From: Siphonodentalium dalli
Lineage: Eukaryota; Mollusca; Scaphopoda; Gadilida; Siphonodentaliidae
Direction: 5' to 3'
Length of the DNA: 64,000 nt
NCBI GenBank assembly: GCA_032622095.1
Contig: CP136063.1
Location: 30,568,987 to 30,632,986, forward strand
The notes beneath the pieces are model-generated. The model did no database searches. It was not told where the DNA came from and saw only the letters and a program-made list of their open reading frames with translations. The position numbers were made by a program, and so were the translations under genes. Positions 10,867 through 22,185 of this stretch are shown piece after piece. Position 1 is the stretch's first letter. Each line of letters begins with the position of its first letter.

Positions 10867-12733
10867 CTCTTTCGTTGCCACACGCCACCAGACGTACCCC
10901 CCAGTGCCACGCATCCTGAACATATATCCATGTATTTTAGGTATATATGGGTAATACATTATATCTCAATCAGTTTCTAATATAATTAGTTGAAACTTCA
11001 CATGTATATAGACATAGGTATACCCTGTCAAATGCCGCCGTGGACACGCCCACCAAGGTCACGTGACATTGGCGGCCATCTTGGATTAGTGGCTATTTGT
11101 TGGTACATGTACAGTTTGTATGGGTATGAATGGGTGTGTTGTTTGTTTTCTAATTTTCAACGCAATTATACGATGTCCAACAGTAAGGTACACCGGAGTA
11201 ACACATATGAAACCACTTTGGAATAACATAGGTCACCTGACCTTGGCGTCCATCTTGGATTTATGCAAGTTGCCACCTATTTGTAGCAAAATGGGATACA
11301 ATGGCGCACTTTGTTGTGTTCGTGCTGTTCTTGCTTGAATATTCCCCGATAGGTACAATTCCAAATATAGATGTATATATAACCATACCCATATGTATAT
11401 ATATACCTGCAGGGGGACATATGACCCTGCTCCGCCCCTTATAAGTCACGTGATCTTGACCGCCATCTTGAATTTCAGGAAAATTGGGTTTTACGATGAT
11501 TTATGTGAATTATATGGGTCACGCGGGCGTACACATGGTCAACTCACCAGCATAATTAATTTAGTTGCCTGTTATCACCACTGGAAAATGATACAATAGA
11601 CAATTAAGGGTTGTTCAAAACCAGTAAAGGTGTATTATAAATAATAGGTATAAGTATCTTATGCGCCGCAAGCGCACTCGATCATTAGAGTATACAGGTT
11701 AGTTACCCACGCGTCACCCTATCCCGCCACCTATAGTATCTTATGCGCCGCAGGCGCCCCTATAGAGGCTACTGCCCATATAAATAATAGTTATCAGTAT
11801 CTTATGTGCTGCAGACGCCCCTCGATCATTAGAGTATAGAGGTTAGTTACCCACCCACCTCCCCATGCTGCCACCCATAGTAACTTATGCGCCGCAGGTG
11901 CCCCTATAGAGACTACTGCCACATAAATAATAGGTATAAGTATCTTATGTACCGCAGGTGCCCCTCGATCATTAGAGTTTAAACGTTAGTTACCCACCCA
12001 CCTCCCCATCCGCCACCCATAGTATCTTATGCACAGCAGGCGCCCCCATAGAAGATACTGCCACATAAATAAAAGGTATAAGTATCTTATGCGCCGCAGG
12101 CGCCCCACTACCATTGGAGTATAGAGGTTAGTTACCCACCCACCACCCCATTCCGCCACCTATAGTATATTATGCACCGCAGGCGCCCCTATAGAGGCTA
12201 CTGCCCACATAAATAATAGGTATAAGTTTCTTATGCACCACAGGCACCCTTCGATCATTAGAGTATAGAGGTAAGTTACTCACCCACCACCCCATCCCGC
12301 CACCCACAGTATCTTATGCGCCATAGGGGCCCTTATAGAGGCTACTGCCCACATAAAAATAGCTATAAGTATCTTATGTGCCACAGGCACCCCTCGATCA
12401 TTAGAGTATAGAGGTAATAACAATAACTTCTTCAGTCCTGAGTCTTTTGCGAGCAGCGATTTTCGACTGATAACCACATGCTAACAACAATGACGCAATA
12501 TTCCGGCTCTGACTGTACTCCCATAACATCATAAATAGCATGACCTTGAGGACATTGTCGCTTTAAATTGTTCGCGCGCAACAGTACTACAGATAAATAC
12601 ATTGTACACTGTCAAACACCCCGGAAAGAATAGAGTTATATCTCATACATCAGACTACATACCAAATTCGCAAAAATGCGCGATTGGCAGAGTCTCCGAA
12701 GTTCGCAAAAATGCGCGTTTGGCAGCGAAAGAG
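10867..12733. mobile_element. piggyBac-like non-autonomous element, 1.87 kb, carrying 143-bp repeats
   Basis: The left end CTCTTTCGTTGCCA is matched by the reverse complement of the right end TGGCAGCGAAAGAG with one mismatch. Both ends abut TTAA (10863-10866 and 12734-12737). The terminus resembles that of the 237-bp MITEs (CCCTTTGAGTGCCA), which suggests the same superfamily. Two copies of a subterminal motif (TTCGCAAAAATGCGCG) sit at the right end. The interior holds a tandem array and no transposase. Confidence 0.75.
11638..12420. repeat. About 143-bp tandem repeat, 5.5 copies, inside the TTAA element
   Basis: The marker ATAAATAATAGGTATAAG recurs at about 11638, 11780, 11923, 12065, 12209 and 12350. 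Each unit contains the phrase CTTATGCGCCGCAGGCGCC twice, so it is itself built from two related halves. Confidence 0.85.
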
Positions 12734-12737
12734 TTAA

Positions 12738-14395
12738 GCAAATATTGACCAATCTCAAATCGTAGACAGACTGCTATCATTTTTGCTTATGAGGAAAAAA
12801 GTATTGAAGTCATATGGTGGATACCGGGTGTTAACATGCCAATCTACCATCAGTGAGTTGAATATATAATAGAGATCACTTTAAAAACGATCTAAATTTT
12901 ATTTACAACTGTATTGATGTATTTTCAAACAAGAGCACGCTGTCGGCCTTGGGCACAATATGCCATTTCTGGAGTAAAGTGGGGTAAGGTTTAATTCATT
13001 CGTTTGAAACTTGGTTCAGTTCACTTGATTCAGTCTAAAGTTAAGTCGAAAAAGAGACAACTCAGTCAAAATCATGCGGACGAAACCCAGAACGGACTGA
13101 AATATGGTCATACATGTAGTATATCTTGTATATCTATAAACATTACCTAAAGTATATGAACATGCATATTTTGAAGTATTGAAATTAAATTTATATGTAT
13201 AATATTACACAATTTACAGAACTAGATATTTGTGGGGGAAAAAAACAACTCATCAGTTATCTCATACATTTCATCTCTATGTTCACTAGGGTTGAACCTC
13301 CATCAGATGAAATTCGTCAATTGGTCCAACCACTGAGATACAAGTGACAGAAGGCAGAACTATGGTCATATATGTCAGAAGGAGTGTGAAACCCTGTTAT
13401 TTGCTCACACACAACTAATGCCAAAAGCACATCCACCAGGATACCCTTAGTCATCATACCAAATCTGATTGAAATTGATTGTGCTCTGAGATAAAAATGT
13501 GAATAAGCAGATACATTATATAGACCCTTCTTTTTTCTATGGGAGGATCTGTTTATTTTGGAATCTCAACAAAGGTATTATTCTACTTTCAGATGTCCGT
13601 GAGAGAGGATATCATTTCAGATATGGATGTCGTAAATGCATTCAACCAAGTAATGACCATTAAATTCAGAGAAATGTCTCTGAAACACTTCAGAGTTCAT
13701 GTGAAGGGCATAATGCTATCTAAGTATCTGCGGGAAGAAATCATTGTGTATAACTGGCTATTTTCCTGGTGAAATAAGAGATTGATCGTGTATTACACAT
13801 CGTATAAAACCACGATACTCGTCGAAATTCATCATTACATCTGTCAACGTATTACAGACTGGCCTGGATGCGTAACTCATCACATGTTCGTCAATTACGT
13901 GTCGCCGATTTATACGACAGGTATGACACGAGTAACGGAACACAATATGGCATAATATTTCACCCCATTTTGAGCCCCAGGGTGATCGCACATGCGTAGA
14001 AGAGTTATGACAACTTGTTTTGATCGGGCTGTACTGAAATCGATTGAAATCACTTGTTGATTGAAAAAAATGGCGTATGAACAACAAATTGTTGAGTCGG
14101 GAGAAATGTTGCACACTGTGGCAGAATTGAACGATTCTTTGTAATTTGTTATTAGCGTGCATGTAGAATTTGCGCATACTACAAGCAAGTATTTAGGCTT
14201 TAGCGAGTGTTGCGTGGAATTCAATCCATGCCAGTTCAGGCAAATGTACACATAATTGAATCTGAATAACATCATGGATTGTAATTGTCACATTTATTGA
14301 TTTAGGCTATACTTTTATTTTCAATGAAATAAACATTTAATTGGCCTAGCCTAGCTTAGACTACTAATAAATTGGTTCTGTTATAAATATCGATA
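12738..14395. other. Non-coding; one possible exon
   Basis: Mostly AT-rich with repeat-like phrases (13020-13090). At 13592-13766 an open stretch follows a good acceptor (TTATTCTACTTTCAG) and starts M-S-V-R-E-D-I-I-S-D-M-D-V-V-N. It could be an exon, but I recognise no domain and no convincing donor. Confidence 0.3.
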
Positions 14396-14573
14396 TTGTG
14401 CTACACTGACAATAAATTCGGTTTTTATTGGTATTGACCAATACCAAATCTGATTCCCTTGGTTTTGATCAAAACCAAATCTGAATCCCTTTGTTTTGAG
14501 GACATGTTCAATACCATATATTGGTTTTGACCGATAGTCTTCAAGAGTTATCGTTACTGTTTCCGTGTAGCAC
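14396..14573. repeat. Palindrome-rich segment with short terminal inverted repeat
   Basis: TGTGCTACAC near 14396 is inverted as GTGTAGCACA near 14564-14573. Between them are palindromes such as GGTTTTGATCAAAACC and GGTATTGACCAATACC. The same palindrome is tandemly repeated at 42515-42890. It looks like a small fold-back element; no clear target duplication. Confidence 0.45.
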
Positions 14574-15182
14574 ACGGCCAGATTGGAGGTCGCCATTTTA
14601 TTTCGAAGCGACTGAAATACATTCTAGTTTTAAAATCACAGCAAATAACTTAGACTGGTTCAATGGGTGATCACAGATATGTTTCCTGATGGCCGGACAA
14701 TCTTATCTTCGGGAATCTTGACATGTATGTATCTACAAACTTTTAATTATAGGATGCTTTCGGTTTCGACTTCAACTTTACACGAAATCTTCACACATAT
14801 TTTGTATCAGCACAAAAGCTCATATATGGGCATCAACACGATAGAGAAGTGACAAAACATTTCAAACTCAACAAATAAGATTATGCCTTTGTCAATGGAT
14901 AAGAAATAACAAATTTTCATCAAAAAGATTTCAAGTTGAAAAATAAATTTCTCAGTAAATTTGATAAAAATTTGTCATGCTGTTTGAAATTGGTCATGTT
15001 CACAGTAATTTATCAGGTTTAGAACTTTAGGTCATGTTTATGGAATGGCATGTACTTTTACATTTATTCCTTATTTGCGCTTAAGCTTAAATCACTTACG
15101 CGTATTTGCAAATTATTTTGCTTAAATGCAAATCATTTACGCTTAAGCACGAAAAGATAATAATTTTCATATTTACGCTTAA

Positions 15183-15823
15183 GGTAGCAATACACGATTT
15201 CCAGCAATTTTTCCAACCTGGGAGGGGTTACTGTACTTCAAATAAATGCTAAGCCATTATCGTTGGCATATATCCAATCGAGCATGTTTTAATTTCGACA
15301 GAAATTTTAGGTGTAATCATATAAATGTACTTTTGGTTCTTCGTACAGTTTGTCATTGAGTTATGCCCCTTGGTTAGCACACACGAACCGCTCAATTTTA
15401 CCCATTTTTTTACTCAAATTGGCCATTTTCAACCCAAAAACAGACCATGATAGAGCGAATGTCAGTAAATAAGATTCTTCCACCTGATAGAGCTATGCTA
15501 GAGCTGAGAAATATTTGAAATAGAAAAAAAGTTATCGTATCAATTTGAAAAAAAAGTCTTGCGAGCCCAGATGACAGAATTCAGGGGAGAGAAATCGGGC
15601 TATTTTCCTGTAATCAATAACACAGAGTTGGCCTTCACTGAATACGAAAACCCTGTTCAAATTTTACACTTTTTTGAGAACTTTCCCAGTTTTGTAAATT
15701 AAATAAACCTTCAAACCAGTAATGACACAGTTAACACAGGCTACACTGGCCGTTATGCCCCCCAGATACTTATATTTCTATTTTTCAGACCCCCTACAAC
15801 CCGTGAAATCGTGTACTGCTACC
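15183..15823. mobile_element. PIF/Harbinger-like MITE (641 bp, TAA duplication)
   Basis: A 19-bp terminal inverted repeat GGTAGCARTACACGATTTC (one mismatch between arms) is flanked by TAA at 15180-15182 and 15824-15826. Joining the flanks gives a CTTAAG-type site typical of the surrounding palindrome field. This is independent evidence for insertion. A three-base TWA duplication with a G-initial terminus fits PIF/Harbinger. No transposase. Confidence 0.75.
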
Positions 15824-16292
15824 TAAGTGCAAATAAGTAAATATTAAAACCATGTCCCATATTGTATGGGAGTTCAAATTCACATTTCATAGCCAATTAC
15901 GCTTAAGTGTAATGCATTAAGACATTACACATGAGCGTAATTCAGATTTCCATTATGTTTTTCAAAGCATTATCTATTAAACTTAAGCGTAAAGCCATTA
16001 CGCTTAAGCGTAATGTCGTTATGCTTAAGCGTAATGTCAATACGCTTAAGCGTAATTCATATTCCATATGTGAAAACTCCCCTGAAGCTGAAATGGATGC
16101 AGCCAATTCCTGATGCTAGTAACTTTTGACAAATATCGAGCTTATATTATATCATTATATGTAAGGTAATAAGGCTATAAAAATATGTTATGCTTAAGCG
16201 TAATGGCAGTGCGCTTAAGTGTATGTTTAAATTTTCAGTGCTTTATGACTAATTGGATTCTCATTATTATTAAATCTATTTTGAACCCTTAA

Positions 16293-16884
16293 AGGGGTAC
16301 GGTACCCAAGATGTTGTTGTTGGTTTCTATAATACCCGAGTCGGAGAATAAGGTAACAACTTTTCCATTTTTTGAAAGTCTGTTGAGTACGAAGTATTGT
16401 TACGGATGGCAAATTTACCGGAATGCAAAAATACAAATTGTCGTTGTCGAGTAATTTTTGTACAGTTTTCAACCAAATGAATCAAATAAACATTATATTA
16501 TATGCTTAGTAGTCCCATATACTCATTTAAGTTAGTGTATGGTCACTAGTCAATGAGTGGCTTGGGTTTTCTCCCCGTATAAGCATAATGTTTCAAACGA
16601 TCGTGTGTGCAATTGTTTTATTAATCCAGTATCCCTCAATTATAATTTGATTACGTTTTGTACACGGAAATTCCAATTTTAAGAGACGCCATTTTATGGC
16701 TGGAGCCATAAAATCAATTTATATTAAATTATTAACTTTTAAATTATTAAATTTTAAGATAGCCTATTAACCTGAGCGTTTACAGAATACATCTTCGACT
16801 CAAATTACTTATATTTCTATATAGTATCGATACTAGATCGTTGTTATCACCGGGAATTTATTGAAAATGGCGTACAGTACCCCT
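16293..16884. mobile_element. TIR element with TTAA flanks (592 bp)
   Basis: The left end AGGGGTACGGTACCC and the right end (reverse complement AGGGGTACTGTACGCC) form an imperfect TIR. TTAA is present on both sides (16289-16292 and 16885-16888). Because TTAA is self-complementary, the duplication could also be read as TA (Tc1/mariner style). It sits inside the palindrome field and has no coding capacity. Confidence 0.65.
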
Positions 16885-17368
16885 TTAAGCATAAGTAGCT
16901 ATTAAATATGAATTTGGCCTCCCATACCAATATGGGTGAACCACAAATCAATCTTTATTTAGACCGATCTGTCTAAATATGTTGGGCAATCAGTCTAAAC
17001 TGATTGAATGTTGACAATTTGCCAATATATAAGACATAAAATTTTCATAAAAACAAATCTTAAAGTTGAAAAAGACATTTGGCAGTTTATTTGATAAAAA
17101 ATTGTCATTCCGTTTGAAAATTATCATGATTCATGGGAATTTATCAAGTCTAGGTGAATAGGTGTATGGGAGGCCATGCGCAAATTACTTAAACTTTAGA
17201 AGCGAAAAATTATGGATCATATTTATGCTCAAGCGCAAATAAGGTACAAATGTTAAAATCGCATCCCATATTGGTGAACCATCGAATGTTCTTTATTTGA
17301 CCGATCGGTCTGAAACGTCTAGACCAATTGGTCTAAAGTCTTCCTGTCAGTACCTTCTCTGACACCAG

Positions 17369-18903
17369 CCCTTATAGTTTTGCAGTGTGTTTAAGGTGTG
17401 GATACGGTGCTTTTGTGGTGTGGGCCTGAAAGATGGCTGAGGTGTTACACCTCACACAAGGTGTGGGGACACCTCACATGAGGTGTGGTGGCTGAGGTGT
17501 GCCTAAGGTGTGGTTGAGGTGTGTCTGAGGTGTGGGGCCAAATATTTAAATGAGGCATGAGGTGTGGTTGAGTTGTGTTTTTGAGGTGTGCTTCTGAGGT
17601 GTGTTTAAGGTGTTGATGAGGTGTGCCTGAGATGTACGGTCTGAGGTGTGCTTGAGGTGTGCCTATGGAAGAGTGCTTACCGAGGTGTGGGTAGAGGTGT
17701 GCCTGAGGTGTGGGTAGAGGTGTGCCTGAGGTGTGGGTAGATGTGACTAATTTTGTCTTGTCCACATGCATTCATTCTATATAGTTTGTTCCTGGTGACT
17801 TTTGATTATTTTTATCAGTGCCCTAGTAGCGTTCCTAGTGTTATTGCAAGAGTAAGGTATATGTGTTCCCATGAGTAGCTTCAGATCACTATTATAAGTG
17901 ACTAATTATAGTCTTGTTCAATCATTAGTACCCTATGAATTTGCTATATACATGTACATATGTATAATATTGACATATTGCATGGTACCATGCATGCAGT
18001 TAACTGCAGCTCAAATTAAGTCATAATGGGGCTCGGGGTTGGGGCAAAAATTCAATAAAGCAAAGCTTATAATAAATTAATTCTATATTATCCTATATAG
18101 CTGACATGATCATGCAGTGCACCGCTTATTTTATAATTCATGCAGTCAATTATATAATGCTGAAAGAATTCATATACTTATGATTTACAATCTCCATATT
18201 TCAATATTTTATTGTGTAGTATACACTGCACAAATGTAAGGTATTGCCATCACCACTTCTCTGTCCATTTAATTGTTTTGATACAAACACAGTGGTAATT
18301 AACAGATATCTTTATAGATAATATAATTTAGTTGCGAAAATCAAATATATCGAAACATTATATGATATGTTACTTACTTACTTTCAAAGAGTATATTAAT
18401 GTTTCACATGCCTTTTATTCCATTTAATGACAACTTTTGATATGAAGTATCTTTTCAAATCCTTGAGAGATACAGAGCTGTGTTTGGAGCAGCTACACTC
18501 TTCTGAACAAAGGATCCAAATTCAAATAAATTTTGGCGCAATTCTACCACATGACCTAGCCAGCTCCATATGTTATATGTTTGTTTATCAGATCATACAA
18601 TTCAGCTTGGCTAGCTTCCGCATTAAACCAGGAACTTTGATAGATACCATGTGGTGTTTTGCAGACCTGTGAGGTGTATTTGTGGTGTGCCTGTGGCAAA
18701 ATGGTTTTTGTTAGAGTACCTGAGGTGTGTTTGAGGTGTGCTATGATATTTTACTATTTCTATGAGGTGTGGATGAGGTGTGGTGTAGACGTATGAGGTG
18801 TGGTTAAGGTGTGCTTTGCAGATATTTGCATATCATGTACCACACCTCAACCACACCACATCCACACCTCACAGCGAGGTGTAACACTGCAAAACTATAA
18901 GGG
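17369..18903. mobile_element. 1.5 kb TIR element with inward-facing GAGGTGTG subterminal repeats
   Basis: A perfect 20-bp inverted repeat, CCCTTATAGTTTTGCAGTGT, occupies 17369-17388 and 18884-18903. Many copies of TGAGGTGTG occur at 17446-17745 and 18664-18890. At the right end the last copies switch to the complementary orientation (CCACACCTCA). Dense subterminal motifs in a non-autonomous element usually mark transposase binding sites, as in hAT or Mutator-like families. I see no convincing target duplication (AG at most), so the superfamily is open. Confidence 0.65.
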
Positions 18904-19100
18904 AGTCCAACTAAATTGTAAGAGAAGGAAAGCATTTTCACATTTATTCATTATTTGCGCAAAAGTGCAAATTATTTACTCTTAAGCGCAAATTATTTAC
19001 AAATGAGCACAAATCATTATCATTTATTCTTAAGCACAAAATTGACAAATGGGTCACCCAGACCTGTTTTAATTTTATAATATTTCATTAATTAATCATA

Positions 19101-19608
19101 TAATCAAAATGAATATATTATGTCACAACACAGACATAAAAATTTACTAAGGCTAAGGTGTTACTTATACCAACCCCATCCACTGAATAATTATTGTTTT
19201 AAATATAAAAACTTCATGCTAACAACAGCTGTAGATGTATGTTATATTTATATGGACATAAATGTACGTCGTTTAATAAATGGACCCGATATTTACGACC
19301 TATTTTAATCATGCAACAAATTAAAAAATTATTTGCATGTTTTCGTATCTTCGAATTATTGAAAATTATGAAATTAGGACATGTTGCCCACCCACTGAAC
19401 CTCACTTGTGTCTACTTAGTGCCCACGGAACCAAACAGGTAAGGTCATATAGGCAGAAAATTACGGCATACAGCCATACAAACTGATTACCGATCTAATT
19501 TTCCTAAAAAAGGTGATCAGGTCTGGCAAAAGTGAGAATACAGCAACAATAGCTGTATTCAGCTATATATTATACTCTCAAACTGGCTGTATTTGCGCAT
19601 TAAAATTA
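19101..19608. other. Non-coding
   Basis: AT-rich, no gene supported. It leads into the left arm of the TIR element that hosts the LTR retrotransposon. Confidence 0.4.
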
Positions 19609-19743
19609 GGCTACCATATTGTCCGGTCACCCTCAACCAAATCAAAATCGTCGCTTGTGTTCTGACAAAGTGTTGCCTTTTGTTGACAAGGCAATTCTGA
19701 TTTTGTGTGAAAATTTACTACGGTGGTCGATGTCAGTAAATAT

Positions 19744-19974
19744 TGTAGCGGTTTTGGCCTCTTGTTCCACGGAGATCATCCGGAAACCCACGGAGATGTA
19801 TCTACACCACTCGGAACGACTCACGTGACCCGACTCTTCCCGAAGGTGACGTCATCCGGGAATTCACTTCACTTCAACCACAGACTTCAAACCGACGACT
19901 TCGCTCCGCGCTCAAGACTTCTTTCATAGGTAATTTCATTAGATAACATCACTTATAAACCCTAATCATGTTAT
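19744..19974 (+). repeat. 5' LTR (231 bp)
   Basis: Starts TGTAGCGGTTTTGG and ends CATGTTAT. Two substitutions from the 3' LTR (C versus G in CCACNGAG, and C versus T in AAANCCT). The end is not the canonical CA; the boundary was set by the AATAT target duplication. I could not pick a promoter with confidence. Confidence 0.9.
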
Positions 19975-19976
19975 AT

Positions 19977-19990
19977 TGGCGACGAGGTGT
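19977..19990 (+). promoter_or_regulatory. Primer-binding site
   Basis: TGGCGACGAGGTG begins two bases after the LTR end. TGG complements the CCA end of a tRNA. I could not assign the tRNA. Confidence 0.7.
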
Positions 19991-22185
19991 TTCGAACTTA
20001 ACGCGCGTGAAATAAAATGTAACTTAGAGTGTAATTAAATTATAAATGAATTTCTGATTTTTCTCTTGGAAAATTTTGGCGCGCCAAGCGTCGCCATCTT
20101 GCCTTCTTGTCCGAATTCTCGGCAATTTCCGGAAATGATGGTAATTTTCCAAGAACACGCGTAAAGCAAAATAAACCATAAAGTAAACTAACATTCTATT
20201 ATCTATCCTAAATTTACAATAATGCACTTGGCAAACTCGTATTTAATGGACATTTTTTCTTTCAGATAGGCCCAATGCCAACGATTAATTCTACACTGTT
20301 TCCCTGAATTTGAGTCGTGCATATGAGCGCACAATTCATTGTTCAAATTCTTTCTGCAGTGTTTTGCCATGTTTCTATTTATTTCATCGAAATAGGCCAA
20401 CTTTGGAACTTGCACAACACTGTTTAATTTTCTTGTCAATGTATTTCGTACTCTTATGATTCAATAAATGATTTGTTTTTTTTATGTTATTCTCTCGGCA
20501 GAAACCGGAATAACATTAGCACCCACTAAATGATGTTTCACTGGGTATCTCGAATATTCGCAACGTTGGACATAGCAAATTTGCTTGTAATTTAAATGGT
20601 TATTACAAATTTTTGTAATAAAAGGTAAATTCTACGGGTGTCGCACCTGCCGCTAAATCACATAAATTGCTGTTGGAAATGCTGTGTGACATGTTTTATG
20701 TCACCTATGATACAGAGCGAATATTCGAAATACAGAAATACTCATAATAAAACTTATTTTTGAGAAAAGTACAACTTTTCATTGCAATAAGTACGATAAT
20801 TCATTGAGAGCTGTTTTTTGCGTGGTGGAAAAACTGTCCGAAAGCAGCTACTTGATGTAATAAATAATTCTAAACAGTACTTTTATTTCCATGACATAAT
20901 TAATTAACATAATATAACGAGGAGGCTATCTCTGTTGTGGCGATTGCGCTTCGCAGGAATAGAACTTCCAATAAACTTGTTAAATTTCAAAGAAGAGATC
21001 GATTGGTAAGTCAGACAGGGCGTAATAGGGATTTAAATTTTTGCAATAAACCTGGTAACCATTTTTCGTCCATAAACTAGGTCATAATTAATTTGAATTC
21101 GTAGACTTATCTGGCACAACGAATGAAGTGTTCATGGATGACATGACCACACTCGCGTAATCTGTGTTTTTTTTGTGCGCGATATAACTGTGCCTGTTAA
21201 ATTAATAATTTCAGCTGAATATTGTTGTTGTATGTAATGTATTAGCTGTCCAGTTCACACAAATAGCTACTATCAAATTGTTTGAACTTTTTGTGATTTA
21301 CATTTCTTGAAATTATCATGTGATAAATAATTTGGTTATTAATTTTGTGATTGTGATAAAGAATAATTGATTATATAAAACATTGTGAACTGAACAGATT
21401 GCAGCAACTTATATTTATATTGTATTATCCATTGAACCCTACTAGTGTTGAATGCAACCACTGGCACATGTCAAAAAAGGTATCCACTTCTCGAATCATG
21501 CCGTTCTCTTCGATTCTTCTCAATCAAGAGACGCGGGTCTTGATGAATCTGATCTATTCCCTTTAGATTAATGCATATTAATTTAACACTTTTTCAATAA
21601 CTCTGCTATTCCAATAAGTTACAGTTACTTAGGAAGCCGAGCATCATAAGTGTAATACACTTAAATTGGAATCAGTCAATCTGTTTCTAAACAGATTAAT
21701 GTATATCACTTAAATTTTGTATTGTAATTGTTGTGTGATATACATTCAGAGATTAATTTGTTTTTGTGTAGTAAATTATTAAATTGTCTGAGTAAATGAG
21801 CAGCTTATAATTTATGTGTGATAATTGTTTTTGTAATAAGATATTTGTATTAATTTATTTTTCGCTGCTCGTAGATTAATTTTCATAAGATAACATTATT
21901 ATGAGGAATGTATTAATTTAAAGGGGAATAGCATAACATCAATATTCCAGTTAATAAAGTCATCACAGGTGTTACTCGCAGTCAATAATTAAAGCAGACG
22001 TTCCGTTTATTTGCTAAAGTAATACCAGCGTGATTTAGTCTCGACCGTCAAATAAACGCGGACAATCCGTTTGATTGATAGGTTGAGATAGGCTAATAAG
22101 ACCAAAACTATCGAAGGCGACTATTAAAGGTAAGGCGGAAAATCCGTTTATTTTTACCAAAGCACAACAAAGGTGAGTATACATA
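19991..22185 (+). other. Long leader of the LTR element, non-coding
   Basis: About 2.2 kb between primer-binding site and the first gag ATG, AT-rich with many short stops in all frames. A leader this long could carry a packaging signal or other cis elements, but I see no specific motif. Confidence 0.5.

Larger units (their letters stand above)
14870..19100. repeat. Field of TTACGCTTAAGCGTAA-type palindromes hosting nested elements
   Basis: Short palindromes around CTTAAG (ACGCTTAAGCGT and diverged forms) recur at 15060-15180, 15890-16050, 16190-16220, 17160-17240 and 18950-19030. A phrase at 14890-15010 recurs in direct orientation at 17030-17150, and one at 15056 recurs at 18938. The region behaves as one repeat family split by three later TIR insertions, listed separately. 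Additional palindromes (GACCGATCGGTC, TAGACC...GGTCTA) lie at 16960-17000 and 17300-17335. Confidence 0.65.
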
